This document shows positions 41,317-48,896 of a stretch of DNA of 48,896 nt, piece by piece (position 1 is the stretch's first letter; each line of letters opens with the position of its first letter). Both the position numbers and the translations under genes were made by a program. Under the pieces are notes generated by a model. It worked only from the letters and a program-made list of their open reading frames with translations, did no database searches and was not told the DNA's origin. Location: contig DAOUES010000096.1 in NCBI GenBank assembly GCA_034430335.1, positions 1 to 48,896 on the forward strand, written 5' to 3'. The DNA comes from JAFGOY01 sp034430335. Its GTDB lineage: Bacteria > Chloroflexota > Anaerolineae > Aggregatilineales > UBA3940.

Positions 41317-42567
41317 TTATTGTTGGTTCGTCAGGTATTCGATTGCACGTTCAAGTTGAACGTCGTCCTCCGCCGGTTCGGACGGCGACTCGACTATTAT
41401 ATCGGGTTCGACGCCGTTACCGGTAATCGACACATCGTCCGGGGTGTACCAGTTCGCATAGGTCACGCGGAGCAGCGAACTGTCCGAGAGATTATACTGG
41501 ATTTGGACCGACCCCTTCCCGAAGGTCGTCTCGCCGATCAGCGTCCCCCGGTCGTTGTCCTTGATCGCCGCTGCGACGATTTCAGACGCACTGGCGCTGT
41601 TTTGATTGACCAGAACGACCAGCGGAATCGATTCGGCGAAGTCGCCGTTGGTGCTTTTGAACTCGCGTTCCTGCCCGTCGACATCGCGCTGGATCAGGAT
41701 CAATCCGTCTTTCAGGAACATGTCGGCCACGCTGACCGATTCGTCGAGGAACCCACCGGGGTTGTCACGCAGGTCAAGGATGATCGCTTCCGCGCCGTCG
41801 TCCATCAACCCCTCGACTTCTTCACGAAGACGGCTGCTGGCGCGTGCGTTGAACTCGTAGAGCGCCACGTAACCGATATTGTCGTCGAGCATACGGCTCT
41901 CGACGGTCGGTATTTCGAGCCTGGCCCGTGTCACCTCGACATCGAACGGTGCCTCGCTTCCTTCCCGGTAGACCGTCAGTACGACCTGGGTATCTGCCGG
42001 GCCGCGAATGAGCAGCAGCGACTCGCGCAGGTATTTCTGGGTGACGTCCACCCCGTCGACGGCGATGATGATGTCACCGGCCAGCAGCCCTGCTTCTTCA
42101 GCCGGGCTGTCTTCGAAGACCCTGAAGACGTACACACCCCCGCCGGGAGCATCCTCGACGAATGCGCCGATCCCTTCGTAACTGCCGGTGCTGTCCTCGT
42201 TGATGATCCGTGCCGCGTCGGGCGGAATATAAGCGGTATACGGGTCGCCCAACGAACCGACCAGCCCCTGGACTGCGCCCTGTACCCGTACTTCTTCGCT
42301 CGGTATGTCATAGTAGAATCGATCTTCGATGGTATCCCAGGCTTCCCAGAACACCGTCATATCGGCCTGGTCGCTGCCGTCAGCTTGAAACGGCGAGATT
42401 GAGAGTTCCTGCCCATTGCTGCCGGTCGATTCCTGCGACGTATACATCGATCCGGCGATGAAACCGGCAGAAAAGATAACCAGGGAAACCACCACCAGCC
42501 CCAGGATCAGCATGACTGCCCGGAGGGCGGTTTTTAGTTCCCCGTTATTTGATTGTGTTTCGAACAT
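41317..42567 (-). CDS. S41 carboxy-terminal processing peptidase, paralog 1
   Basis: 416 residues; AAGGG precedes the ATG. One N-terminal membrane anchor (about 15-38), a linker, a PDZ domain (about 125-195, GIGAFVEDAPGGGVYVFRVF, then GLLAGDIIIAVDG), and the S41 core with LRDNPGGFLDE, NQNSASASEIVAA (catalytic Ser cluster) and TTFGKGSVQIQ (catalytic Lys). It should cleave proteins outside the membrane from their C-terminus. It follows paralog 2 by 154 bp and precedes smpB. Confidence 0.93.
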   Translation of the reverse strand: MFETQSNNGELKTALRAVMLILGLVVVSLVIFSAGFIAGSMYTSQESTGSNGQELSISPFQADGSDQADMTVFWEAWDTIEDRFYYDIPSEEVRVQGAVQGLVGSLGDPYTAYIPPDAARIINEDSTGSYEGIGAFVEDAPGGGVYVFRVFEDSPAEEAGLLAGDIIIAVDGVDVTQKYLRESLLLIRGPADTQVVLTVYREGSEAPFDVEVTRARLEIPTVESRMLDDNIGYVALYEFNARASSRLREEVEGLMDDGAEAIILDLRDNPGGFLDESVSVADMFLKDGLILIQRDVDGQEREFKSTNGDFAESIPLVVLVNQNSASASEIVAAAIKDNDRGTLIGETTFGKGSVQIQYNLSDSSLLRVTYANWYTPDDVSITGNGVEPDIIVESPSEPAEDDVQLERAIEYLTNQQ

Positions 42568-42721
42568 TTATTTACCCTTAACCCCGATTCTTCAATGCTC
42601 TATTTGATGTCGTGGACTCCAAATCCGACCACATTACAAGCAATTGCTTGAGCGAATTGGCAGGCCGGTTCGCCGATGGACTGAGCCGTCAGGCTCACAG
42701 GAGGGTGACCGGTCTCGATTC

Positions 42722-43939
42722 TTAAGATTCATCAGCCCCGGATTCCGCCAGCGTCTCGCCCAGCGTCTCGACGGCGGCGTCCAACGCGGCGTCACTGCCC
42801 CCGGCTGGCTCGACGACGATGTCGGGCGTCAACCCGATCTCCTCGATCCGTTCGTGGTCGGGGGTGTACCATTCGGCGCTTGTGACGTGTAGTTGTGAAC
42901 CGTCACTCAGCGTATGGATATACTGCACGGACCCTTTCCCAAACGTCTGGGTGCCGATAATCACTGCCCGTTCCCGGTCCCTGAACGCACCGGCCAGGAT
43001 TTCCGAGGCGCTGGCCGTATTTTCGTTGACCAGTATCGCCAGCGGCTCGTCAAGCCAGGAGCCGCCCGCCGAGGCATTGAACACCCTTTCATTGCCGTCG
43101 TTTTGCAGTTCGTAAAGGATCACACCGCCGTTCAGGAATTCGCCGGCGACGCCCACCGCCGAATCGACAAGCCCGCCGCCGTTGTTGCGCAGGTCGATCA
43201 CGAGCGCCTGGCAGTTGCTGTCGCCGAGTTCTTGCAGCGCCTGTTTGATTTCTTCCGGCGTGCGTTCGGTGAACCGTGTGATCTGGATGACGCCGATCTC
43301 CGGGCTGTCTTCTACGACGTACCAGAAAACGGATGGCAGCAGCACTTCTGCCCGTTCGATCTCGAAATCGAGCCGTTCGCCATCCCGCTCGACGGTGATC
43401 ACCACGATATCGCCGATTTCCCCCCGGATCGCCGCCAGCAGTTCGGTCATGTCGGGGGCGCTCTCGTCGACGGCTTCCCCGTCGACGGCGACGATCACGT
43501 CACCTGCTTTGACGCCTGCGATGTAGGCCGGGTTGTCACGGTAGACCGTTACGATGATGTACCGTCCCTGTTCGTCGCGGGTGATCTCCGCGCCGATGCC
43601 GCCAAACCGTCCGGCCAGGCTGTCTTCGTTGACTTCCGCGTTCGACGGTTCGACGAAATAGGTGTACCGGTTGCCTACCGATGCAACCATCCCGGCGACC
43701 GCCGCGTGAATCCGGTCCGATTCCTCCGGCAGTTCGTACAGGTAGTCGCTTTCGAGAACAGCATCGGCTTCGTTCAGCAGTTCGAACGATGTCGGGCTGG
43801 TTTCTGGTTTGACGTAGTATTCGTTGAAGAAGAAACCGGCGCCAAAGGCAATGCTGAACGCCCCACCGGTTATAACGCCTCTTAGCAGCGCTTGCCAGAA
43901 GGGATGCCGCGCAAAGCCTGTTGTATTTTCTGTTTTCAT
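42722..43939 (-). CDS. S41 carboxy-terminal processing peptidase, paralog 2
   Basis: 405 residues. N-terminal membrane anchor (about 19-40), PDZ domain (about 112-190, RFGGIGAEITRDEQGRYIIV, GVKAGDVIVAVDG), S41 core with LRNNGGGLVDS, NENTASASEILAG and QTFGKGSVQYI, so both catalytic residues are present. It is similar in order to paralog 1 but diverged in sequence, pointing to an old tandem duplication. It differs by an acidic tail SGADES. The spacer after it has a small TGAGCC/GGCTCA hairpin near 42681. Confidence 0.93.
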   Translation of the reverse strand: MKTENTTGFARHPFWQALLRGVITGGAFSIAFGAGFFFNEYYVKPETSPTSFELLNEADAVLESDYLYELPEESDRIHAAVAGMVASVGNRYTYFVEPSNAEVNEDSLAGRFGGIGAEITRDEQGRYIIVTVYRDNPAYIAGVKAGDVIVAVDGEAVDESAPDMTELLAAIRGEIGDIVVITVERDGERLDFEIERAEVLLPSVFWYVVEDSPEIGVIQITRFTERTPEEIKQALQELGDSNCQALVIDLRNNGGGLVDSAVGVAGEFLNGGVILYELQNDGNERVFNASAGGSWLDEPLAILVNENTASASEILAGAFRDRERAVIIGTQTFGKGSVQYIHTLSDGSQLHVTSAEWYTPDHERIEEIGLTPDIVVEPAGGSDAALDAAVETLGETLAESGADES

Positions 43940-44098
43940 GACCGTCTGACGTATCCTCTGAATCTTCGCTATGCGGTGTTTTCTGGGTTAAGATTTTAGC
44001 TGTTCCCCGTTCGTTTTCGGGGCTATCGGATTGTATCGTACGGGTGACGGTCTGGCTATTGCCGGGGATCGGACCTTCCCGTGCCATTTACTCATATA

Positions 44099-44127
44099 TT
44101 GCGACTGTGTGTCGGATATGTTACACT
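44099..44127 (+). promoter_or_regulatory. Promoter of tRNA-Pro
   Basis: TTGCGA, 17 bp, TACACT on the plus strand, 11 bp before the tRNA 5' end. Confidence 0.62.
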
Positions 44128-44138
44128 GTGCGCAGCAT

Positions 44139-44213
44139 CGGGGCGTGGCGCAGTTTGGCTAGCGCGCTACAATGGGGTTGTAGAGGTCGACGGTTCAAAT
44201 CCGTCCGCCCCGA
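44139..44213 (+). tRNA. tRNA-Pro (anticodon GGG)
   Basis: 75 nt. Acceptor CGGGGCG pairs perfectly with CGCCCCG; anticodon stem CTACA/TGTAG with loop ATGGGGT, anticodon GGG; T arm GACGG-TTCAAAT-CCGTC; discriminator A. CCA is not encoded. Confidence 0.95.
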
Positions 44214-44220
44214 CAGATAG

Positions 44221-44264
44221 AAAATAAAGGTGGCTCATGCGTAAGCAGGCCACCTTTTATTTTT
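44221..44264. terminator. Bidirectional terminator, tRNA-Pro / SCP2 gene
   Basis: The stem AAAATAAAGGTGGC (44221-44234) pairs with GCCACCTTTTATTTT (44249 on) with one bulge; A and T runs on both sides serve both convergent transcripts. Confidence 0.88.
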
Positions 44265-44278
44265 CCCCCGGGTTTCGC

Positions 44279-44602
44279 TCAGACGCCCAGAAGCGCCTGC
44301 AATTTCATCGCCAGGGCCACATCCCCGCTGACTTTGACTTTACCCGTCATAAAGGCCCCGACCGCGTTCAGATCGCCCCGGACGATTGCCAGCAGGTCGC
44401 CGTCGGAGACGTTGACCGTCATGTCCGCACCCTGGATGGTGCCCTCGTCGATAGAGAGCGTGCCGTCGATAATCTTGATCAACCACTGGCCGCCTCTCCC
44501 CCCCGATACGTCGAAGGCGATTTTTGCATCCGAATCACCCCACGCTTCCGGGTCAAAGTGCCCCGGTAACAGGTCAATAATTTCCTGTACAGTCTCCGGC
44601 AT
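44279..44602 (-). CDS. SCP2 sterol-carrier-like protein
   Basis: 107 residues from ATG 44602, with AGGAGA upstream. One SCP2 domain: the N-terminal helix LLPGHFDPEAW, then AKIAFDVSGGRGGQWLIKI, a beta strand GTLSIDEGTIQGADMTVNVS, and DLLAIVRGDLNAVGAFMTGKVKVSGDVALAMKLQAL, the hallmark tail. SCP2 domains bind lipids or acyl groups in a hydrophobic tunnel. It is a single-domain cytosolic protein, with no fused enzyme. Confidence 0.9.
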   Translation of the reverse strand: MPETVQEIIDLLPGHFDPEAWGDSDAKIAFDVSGGRGGQWLIKIIDGTLSIDEGTIQGADMTVNVSDGDLLAIVRGDLNAVGAFMTGKVKVSGDVALAMKLQALLGV

Positions 44603-44682
44603 AGATTTTTCTCCTGTGTTCACTCTTTGAATGCCTCTGGCCCAAAGTATACAATACATACGCGGCTCTCTCATAAAGGAAT

Positions 44683-46104
44683 TTGCCGTTGACCCTGATG
44701 ACCCAATTCCGGCGGACTCGATTCATACCCCAGATCGTTCTGGCCTCTTTGCTGGCCACAGCGCTGGCCTGCGCCGGTGCCAGTACACCGGGCAGGACGA
44801 CCGGCACCGGGGAGCCGCCCCCGGAAGCCGTGCCATCCGAACTCCCGCCGCCGCCGATCCAGATGATCACGGATTTGCCATCGACGGGCCGGTTGGCCGT
44901 CACCGGGAACGACGGCAACCTGTATATCATCGAACGGGGCCAGTACCCGGTTTCGATTACCGGAGACGCGGTGCCATCTTTCGACAAGGAGTTGATAGGC
45001 CGCGAGTACCAGCATCCCACATGGTCGCCATCGGGCTGGCTGTCGTTCGTGCGCGTGGAGATACTGCCCAACAACCCGCCCGGCCAGATTCTACTGGCCG
45101 TCGCACCGGGGGAAACCGAATCATACATCATCTACGAATCGACGCGGGAGAGCTACATCTACGGATACTGGGCACCGGACAATCCGCCGGGAAACGAACG
45201 GCTGGCTTTTCTGATGAATGATGGGGAACAGTACAGCCTGCGCCTGGCTGAAATTCAAACCGGGGACGATCTGACCATCTCCGATCAGGTCGTCGGGAGG
45301 GCCGCGCCGTACTATTTCTCATGGTCGCCTGATGGGGGATCGATTTTCTGGCAGCAGAACGGCCTCACGATGGCCGTTTACGATGCTGCGGAATCAGAGA
45401 TAGCCTATCAACTCGACGACCAACCGGGGAATTTCGCAGCGCCGGTGTGGTCGCCAGTCGATGACCGGCTGCTTTACGCACGGGAGGACAACGGATCAAG
45501 CCGGGTGACCGTGCTCGACGGCGACACACATTATGACCTCGGCCTGCCTGTTTCCGGATACACGTACTTCACATGGTCACCCGACGGGCAGACGATAGCC
45601 TACAGCAGCGGAGAGGGCCTGCTCGATCCGATCACGGTCATCGACGCCGACGGCACCGGCGGGCGCATCCTGGCCGGGGTCGACGATATCGTCGCCTTCT
45701 TCTGGTCACCGGACAGCACCCGGCTGGCGGTCGTGACGATGGAGGAGTACAAGCCGCCGCTGCCCGAAGTATCGACGGGGCTGCGGATGCGCCCGGCCCG
45801 GCAGACCGGCACGCCGTCGATCATCCTGCAATGGTGGTTGATCGATGCTGGCAGCAGCGAGGTAACGCCGCTCGAACAGTTCTTCCCGACACCCGACCAG
45901 TTCACGATCTTCAATTTCTTCAGCCAGTACACACTCAGCCACCGGGTATGGTCGCCGGACAGCCGCTATATCGCCTATGCCGAAGTCGCCGACCTGACCG
46001 GCAGCCCATCCGGGGGCGTGATCCGGCTGATCGATACCGGACGGCCCGACGCGGAACCGCTGATCATCATGGATGGACGGCAGGCTGTCTACTCGTTCGA
46101 TTAG
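44683..46104 (+). CDS. Beta-propeller lipoprotein (WD40-like/TolB-like)
   Basis: 473 residues from TTG 44683; TTG 44689 has the better AAGGA spacing (8 nt) and ATG 44698 is a third option. A signal peptide ends LLATALACAG, a fair lipobox with Cys near residue 30. Six or more PD40-type repeats with WSP(D/S)G or WSPDS motifs: PTWSPSGWLSF, FSWSPDGGSIF, PVWSPVDDRLL, FTWSPDGQTIA, FFWSPDSTRLA and RVWSPDSRYIA. This builds a six-bladed propeller outside the membrane. The ligand is unknown; no enzyme motif is seen. Confidence 0.82.
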   Translation: MPLTLMTQFRRTRFIPQIVLASLLATALACAGASTPGRTTGTGEPPPEAVPSELPPPPIQMITDLPSTGRLAVTGNDGNLYIIERGQYPVSITGDAVPSFDKELIGREYQHPTWSPSGWLSFVRVEILPNNPPGQILLAVAPGETESYIIYESTRESYIYGYWAPDNPPGNERLAFLMNDGEQYSLRLAEIQTGDDLTISDQVVGRAAPYYFSWSPDGGSIFWQQNGLTMAVYDAAESEIAYQLDDQPGNFAAPVWSPVDDRLLYAREDNGSSRVTVLDGDTHYDLGLPVSGYTYFTWSPDGQTIAYSSGEGLLDPITVIDADGTGGRILAGVDDIVAFFWSPDSTRLAVVTMEEYKPPLPEVSTGLRMRPARQTGTPSIILQWWLIDAGSSEVTPLEQFFPTPDQFTIFNFFSQYTLSHRVWSPDSRYIAYAEVADLTGSPSGGVIRLIDTGRPDAEPLIIMDGRQAVYSFD

Positions 46105-46269
46105 TGCCGGAGTCGTCGGGAAAGCGGCACCGACTCACAGGTTGCCAGCCAACCGCCAAACCGGTATATTCTACGGGCAGTCAGGCGATTCGATCACCAA
46201 CGGCCACCCGCAACGGTGGTCGGTTTACGTCACCATTGGATGACAGGCGGTTCATAGACCGGAAACCTT

Positions 46270-46755
46270 TTGAAACTTAGTCAGAGACTCGCCAACCTTG
46301 CCCTGCGCCTGCCGCCGGTCGCTGCAATGGCAACCGGGATGTACCGGCTGACTCGCCCCCGGTTTACGTCGGGGGTGGTTGGGGTGATACTCAACGACAG
46401 GGGCGAAATCCTGTTCGTGAAACACGTTTACCACCCGGAAACGCCCTGGGGACTGCCGGGCGGCTGGCAGGATGCCGGAGAGAACCCCGTCGAGACGCTC
46501 AGGCGGGAACTCGACGAAGAACTGGGTTTGGAAGTCGACATCCTGCGCCCGCTGCTGATCGAAAGGCGGGCAAAACGCCGCCATCTGGATATCGCCTACC
46601 TGTGTGACGCAAAGAACGACGTTCAAGGTTTATGCGTGGAATTGACAGACTATCAATGGTGTATGCCTGATTCAAGACCGGCCATCCACCCCTTTCAAGA
46701 GCGGGCGGTCGAACTGGCTTTCGCTCCACGCGACGAAAAGGAACGTAACCGATGA
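46270..46755 (+). CDS. Nudix hydrolase
   Basis: 161 residues from TTG 46270; ATG 46327 is possible. The perfect Nudix box (GX5EX7REUXEEXGU) is in GWQDAGENPVETLRREL followed by DEELGLEV. Extra motifs are GVILNDRGEILFVKHVYHPE before it and YQWCMPDSRPAIHPFQERAV after it. It hydrolyses a nucleoside-diphosphate-linked substrate with Mg2+; which one is not visible. The gene ends by ATGA overlap with the serine hydrolase gene. Confidence 0.9.
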   Translation: MKLSQRLANLALRLPPVAAMATGMYRLTRPRFTSGVVGVILNDRGEILFVKHVYHPETPWGLPGGWQDAGENPVETLRRELDEELGLEVDILRPLLIERRAKRRHLDIAYLCDAKNDVQGLCVELTDYQWCMPDSRPAIHPFQERAVELAFAPRDEKERNR

Positions 46756-48305
46756 TGTTTCAATCAAACTCCAGACACCGGGGGAGCCTCCCGATCTTGG
46801 AAATCGCTGGCCTGTTGATGATCCTGGCCGCCATCCTCATCTTCATGGCGCAGCTCAGTGCCTACAGCCAGGAACGCCAGCAGCTTCCGGAAGGGTTGCT
46901 GCTGGCCGGTGTCCCGGCGGATGGCTTGAAGGGTGAGCAGGCGTTAGCCTCGATTGAGCAGACCTACGGTGCCCCGGTTACGGTCATTTACAAAGACCAG
47001 GAAATCCTGCTCAGTCCTGAACAGGTCGGATTCCGGGTAAACTCCGAGGCGATGATCTCGTCGGCGACCGAACTCAGGATGGAAGGGACGTTCTGGTCGG
47101 GCTTCTGGGATCACCTCTGGCAGCGGCCCCAACAGACCTATGATATCAACCTCAACGCGGAGTATTCCGAGGAGCAGTTGAGGGCGTGGGTCGCCGACCT
47201 TGCTTCGCGGTATGAAAGCCCACCCCAGCCCGCGACAATCGCCCTGGAAACGATGTCGGTGTCTCCCGGTCAGCCGGGTGAAACGCTCGATCAGGAGAAG
47301 GCCGTCGCCGACATTGCCGAAGCGTTGTTCCAGCCGATAGGCAGGACCGTCGTGCTGTCGATCAACGAGACGGATGCGCCTGAACCATCGATGGATACGC
47401 TGGAGACGTTGCTGATCGAATACCTGATGAGCGAGAAATACGAAGGTGTCGCGTCGATCTATATCTATGACGAACGCAACGGGGACTCACTGGCGCTGGA
47501 TGTCGACCTGCGCCAGGGCGTCCCGACGCCGGTCAACTGTGATATCGCCTATGCCGGGTTGAGCACGATGAAGATTCCGCTCATGGTTGGCTACTTCCGG
47601 TACCTGGGCTGGTTCCCCTATCCCTACGAGTACGATGTCGTCGAATCGACGATGACGCTGTCGAGCAACCTGAACGCCAACTTCATGCTGCGGGACATCG
47701 GCGGCGACAATATCGAACTTGGCCCGCCCGTCGTAACCGAAATGATGCACTACCTGGGCATGGAGAACTCGTTCATCGCCGCGCCGTATGACGACGAGGA
47801 CGAGCCGGAATACTATTCCACACCGGCCCGCGAAGCGGCCCGCGCCGGGATGTGCATCGACACCAACGCCGACTACGCGATGCAGACGACGGCGGAAGAT
47901 ATTGCCCTGCTCCTCGACTCGATCTACCAGTGCGCCGAGTACGACGGCGGCGACCTGATTGCCGCCTACCCGGACGAGATCAACCAGACCGAGTGCCAGA
48001 TGATGATCGACGTGATGTCAAAGAACGACGAGGGCAAGCTGATCCTGGCAGGCGTTCCGGAATATGTCGAGGTGGCGCACAAGCATGGCTACACCTACGA
48101 CACGATCTCTGACGCGGGGATCGTCCTCAGCCCGGGCGGAAATTACGTGATGGTCGTCTTCCTGTGGGCCGACGTGGGCTGGCTGGCAAACACTGCTTTC
48201 CCGATCATGGAGGGCCTGTCGACGGCGACGTTCAATTACTTCAACCCGGACCTGATCAATGAACCCCGGCGGGGGTATGGAGATGTGCTGTTAGGCGGTC
48301 AGTGA
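46752..48305 (+). CDS. Class A beta-lactamase-like serine hydrolase with peptidoglycan-binding N-terminus
   Basis: 517 residues. N-terminal membrane anchor (about 15-37), a PG_binding_4/VanW-type domain (about 50-120, GVPADGLKGEQALASIEQTY, then LLSPEQVGFRVNSE), a linker, and a class-A-like hydrolase (about 220-500). The SxxK motif is S271-TM-K274 (LSTMKIPLM), SSNLNANFM follows as SxN, and AHKHGYTYD stands at the place of the KTG box, with His for Thr. It probably acts on cell-wall peptides or beta-lactams, outside the membrane. The catalytic Ser and Lys are intact, the KTG variant is odd. Coupled to Nudix by ATGA. Confidence 0.86.
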   Translation: MMFQSNSRHRGSLPILEIAGLLMILAAILIFMAQLSAYSQERQQLPEGLLLAGVPADGLKGEQALASIEQTYGAPVTVIYKDQEILLSPEQVGFRVNSEAMISSATELRMEGTFWSGFWDHLWQRPQQTYDINLNAEYSEEQLRAWVADLASRYESPPQPATIALETMSVSPGQPGETLDQEKAVADIAEALFQPIGRTVVLSINETDAPEPSMDTLETLLIEYLMSEKYEGVASIYIYDERNGDSLALDVDLRQGVPTPVNCDIAYAGLSTMKIPLMVGYFRYLGWFPYPYEYDVVESTMTLSSNLNANFMLRDIGGDNIELGPPVVTEMMHYLGMENSFIAAPYDDEDEPEYYSTPAREAARAGMCIDTNADYAMQTTAEDIALLLDSIYQCAEYDGGDLIAAYPDEINQTECQMMIDVMSKNDEGKLILAGVPEYVEVAHKHGYTYDTISDAGIVLSPGGNYVMVVFLWADVGWLANTAFPIMEGLSTATFNYFNPDLINEPRRGYGDVLLGGQ

Positions 48306-48331
48306 TTTTCCGCGAATTGGCAATAAAGAAC

Positions 48332-48373
48332 ATTGCGCGGATTTCACGAATTGGGGTGCTCGCTGCCGCTCGC
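48332..48373. repeat. Intergenic repeat, inverted copy 2 of the GCGAGCGG family
   Basis: TGCTCGCTGCCGCTCGC (48357-48373) is the inverse of the 40753 motif with one change; ATTGCGCGGATTTCACGAAT (48332-48351) is the inverse of the AATTCGCG part. Confidence 0.55.
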
Positions 48374-48414
48374 ATAAAAACAAAAACAGGGTAGGTTTCG
48401 TCCTGTTAGTCTAT

Positions 48415-48440
48415 CCCGGCGCTAAAGCACCGGGCTAAAG
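48415..48440. repeat. 23-bp palindromic repeat, copy 3 (inverted)
   Basis: CCCGGCGCTAAAGCACCGGG followed by CTAAAG is the inverse complement of the copies at 25297 and 35184. A further small hairpin ACCTGC/GCAGGT lies at about 48460-48478. No gene is seen in 48306-48567. Confidence 0.65.
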
Positions 48441-48567
48441 CGGCGGGCACGGATGCAGCACCTGCTCACGGGGCAGGTTCGGATGTAGAAGGCAGGGCGC
48501 GTTCAGTAAAATCCACACTTGCTGGCAGACCGATCCTGCCGGGGCCATCATAAAAAGGAGCAGTACC

Positions 48568-48896
48568 GTGTCACGTAGACCTGGCATGCCAGAAGACATC
48601 AAGTGCGAGAAAGACTACCTCGAGCGGGGCGTGAACCTGGATACAGACGTTTCGATAGTCGAGGGCCGGGAGGAAATCAAAAATCAACTGGGCGAAGAAC
48701 TGCTGGGACGTTTCTGCGATCCCGGCGCTCGAATGGCGCTGACGGCTGACCTGGCGCAGATCAAGGCCTTCGAAGAAACGGAGCAGGGGATTCCCTCGTT
48801 CCTCGAGGCCGGTCCGAGGAAACTGCTGCGCTACAGCCCTGAAACGACCCGTGTTGCAATCGTCACGACGGGGGGATTGTGCCCCGGCCTCCACCG
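48568..48896 (+). CDS. 6-phosphofructokinase, plant/PPi type, 5' end only
   Basis: The first 109 codons from GTG 48568 (AAGGAG 9 nt upstream), open to the window edge. The N-terminal extension of about 90 residues is followed by EAGPRKLLRYSPETTRVAIV, then TTGGLCPGL, the ATP/PPi-binding GG of phosphofructokinases. The EAGPRKLL block is typical of the long group-II/plant-like enzymes that phosphorylate fructose 6-phosphate with ATP or PPi. The residue after PGL is His where most have Asn. The donor cannot be told from this part. Confidence 0.85.
   Translation, partial: MSRRPGMPEDIKCEKDYLERGVNLDTDVSIVEGREEIKNQLGEELLGRFCDPGARMALTADLAQIKAFEETEQGIPSFLEAGPRKLLRYSPETTRVAIVTTGGLCPGLH

Noticed and set aside
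41272..43885. Long plus-strand open frames opposite the two S41 genes
   Set aside because: The minus strand carries complete catalytic motifs; the plus-strand translations show no domain and are antisense shadows.
38648..44213. tRNA-Arg and tRNA-Pro as integration sites of an island
   Set aside because: No integrase gene and no direct repeat of the tRNA 3' end was found nearby.
1..48896. CRISPR array or defence island
   Set aside because: No regular repeat-spacer array and no cas, restriction, toxin-antitoxin or Gabija/Thoeris-type genes could be recognised; the short repeats are dispersed and palindromic.

Overview
The window is about 49 kb of a moderately GC-rich, gene-dense bacterial chromosome. 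It holds roughly 50 protein genes, three tRNA genes, several rho-independent terminators and at least six families of short palindromic or transposon-like repeats. The gene set points to a member of the Chloroflexota, probably near the Anaerolineae. Reasons are a tig-clpP-clpX operon whose trigger factor has an acidic tail, a long plant/PPi-type phosphofructokinase, EF-P with Arg at the tip, tandem S41 proteases, DUF89 and ChbG-like proteins, many surface proteins with SH3b, LysM or propeller domains, and several proteins without known families. This assignment is inference from family content; no search was run. No plasmid or phage genes, integrase, transposase or CRISPR array is visible.

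Layout: 1-2 kb, a double-XRE regulator with a TPR protein, then an FHA protein. 2.1-4.6 kb, a GAF-containing histidine kinase with an OmpR-type regulator. 4.8-6.5 kb, a PHP phosphoesterase and a PrsW-like membrane protease. 6.5-8.3 kb, a GCS2-type carboxylate-amine ligase translationally coupled to a DM13 lipid- or membrane-anchored protein. 8.6-13.7 kb, a seven-gene run: receiver protein, membrane protein, exported TIM-barrel glycosidase, SNase-like nuclease, phosphoesterase, small membrane protein and SPOUT methyltransferase. 13.9-15.6 kb, the NAD(P)HX repair enzyme. 15.7-18.8 kb, YtxG/YtxH-like envelope proteins, a methyltransferase and a ChbG-type deacetylase. 18.9-21.3 kb, an AAA+ ATPase and an MBL hydrolase. 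21.4-25.1 kb, the tig-clpP-clpX proteostasis operon and tRNA-Leu.

25.3-32.8 kb holds a LysM/M23 endopeptidase with DUF192, a receiver protein, a DEDDh-exonuclease/DinG-helicase fusion, a PH-like membrane protein and a receiver-kinase hybrid. 32.8-36.1 kb holds a HAD/DinB fusion coupled to a cysteine-rich protein, EF-P and a DUF89 phosphatase. 36.4-38.6 kb is a two-gene cassette of unknown function with possible DNA-binding domains, the best candidate here for an undescribed system. Next come tRNA-Arg, a GH99-like exported protein with SH3b domains, smpB behind two S41 proteases, tRNA-Pro, an SCP2 protein, a WD40-like propeller lipoprotein, a Nudix hydrolase coupled to a class-A-like serine hydrolase, and the 5' end of a phosphofructokinase gene.

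The genes mostly serve signalling (four receiver proteins, two histidine kinases), envelope and polysaccharide handling, protein quality control and metabolite repair. The clearest unexplained structure is non-coding. A 141-142 bp MITE-like element with terminal inverted repeats and 8-9 bp flanking duplications occurs in two good copies, plus one diverged copy inside a coding region. A second, 83-bp MITE and several REP-like families also occur, one of which supplies the C-terminus and stop codon of a gene.
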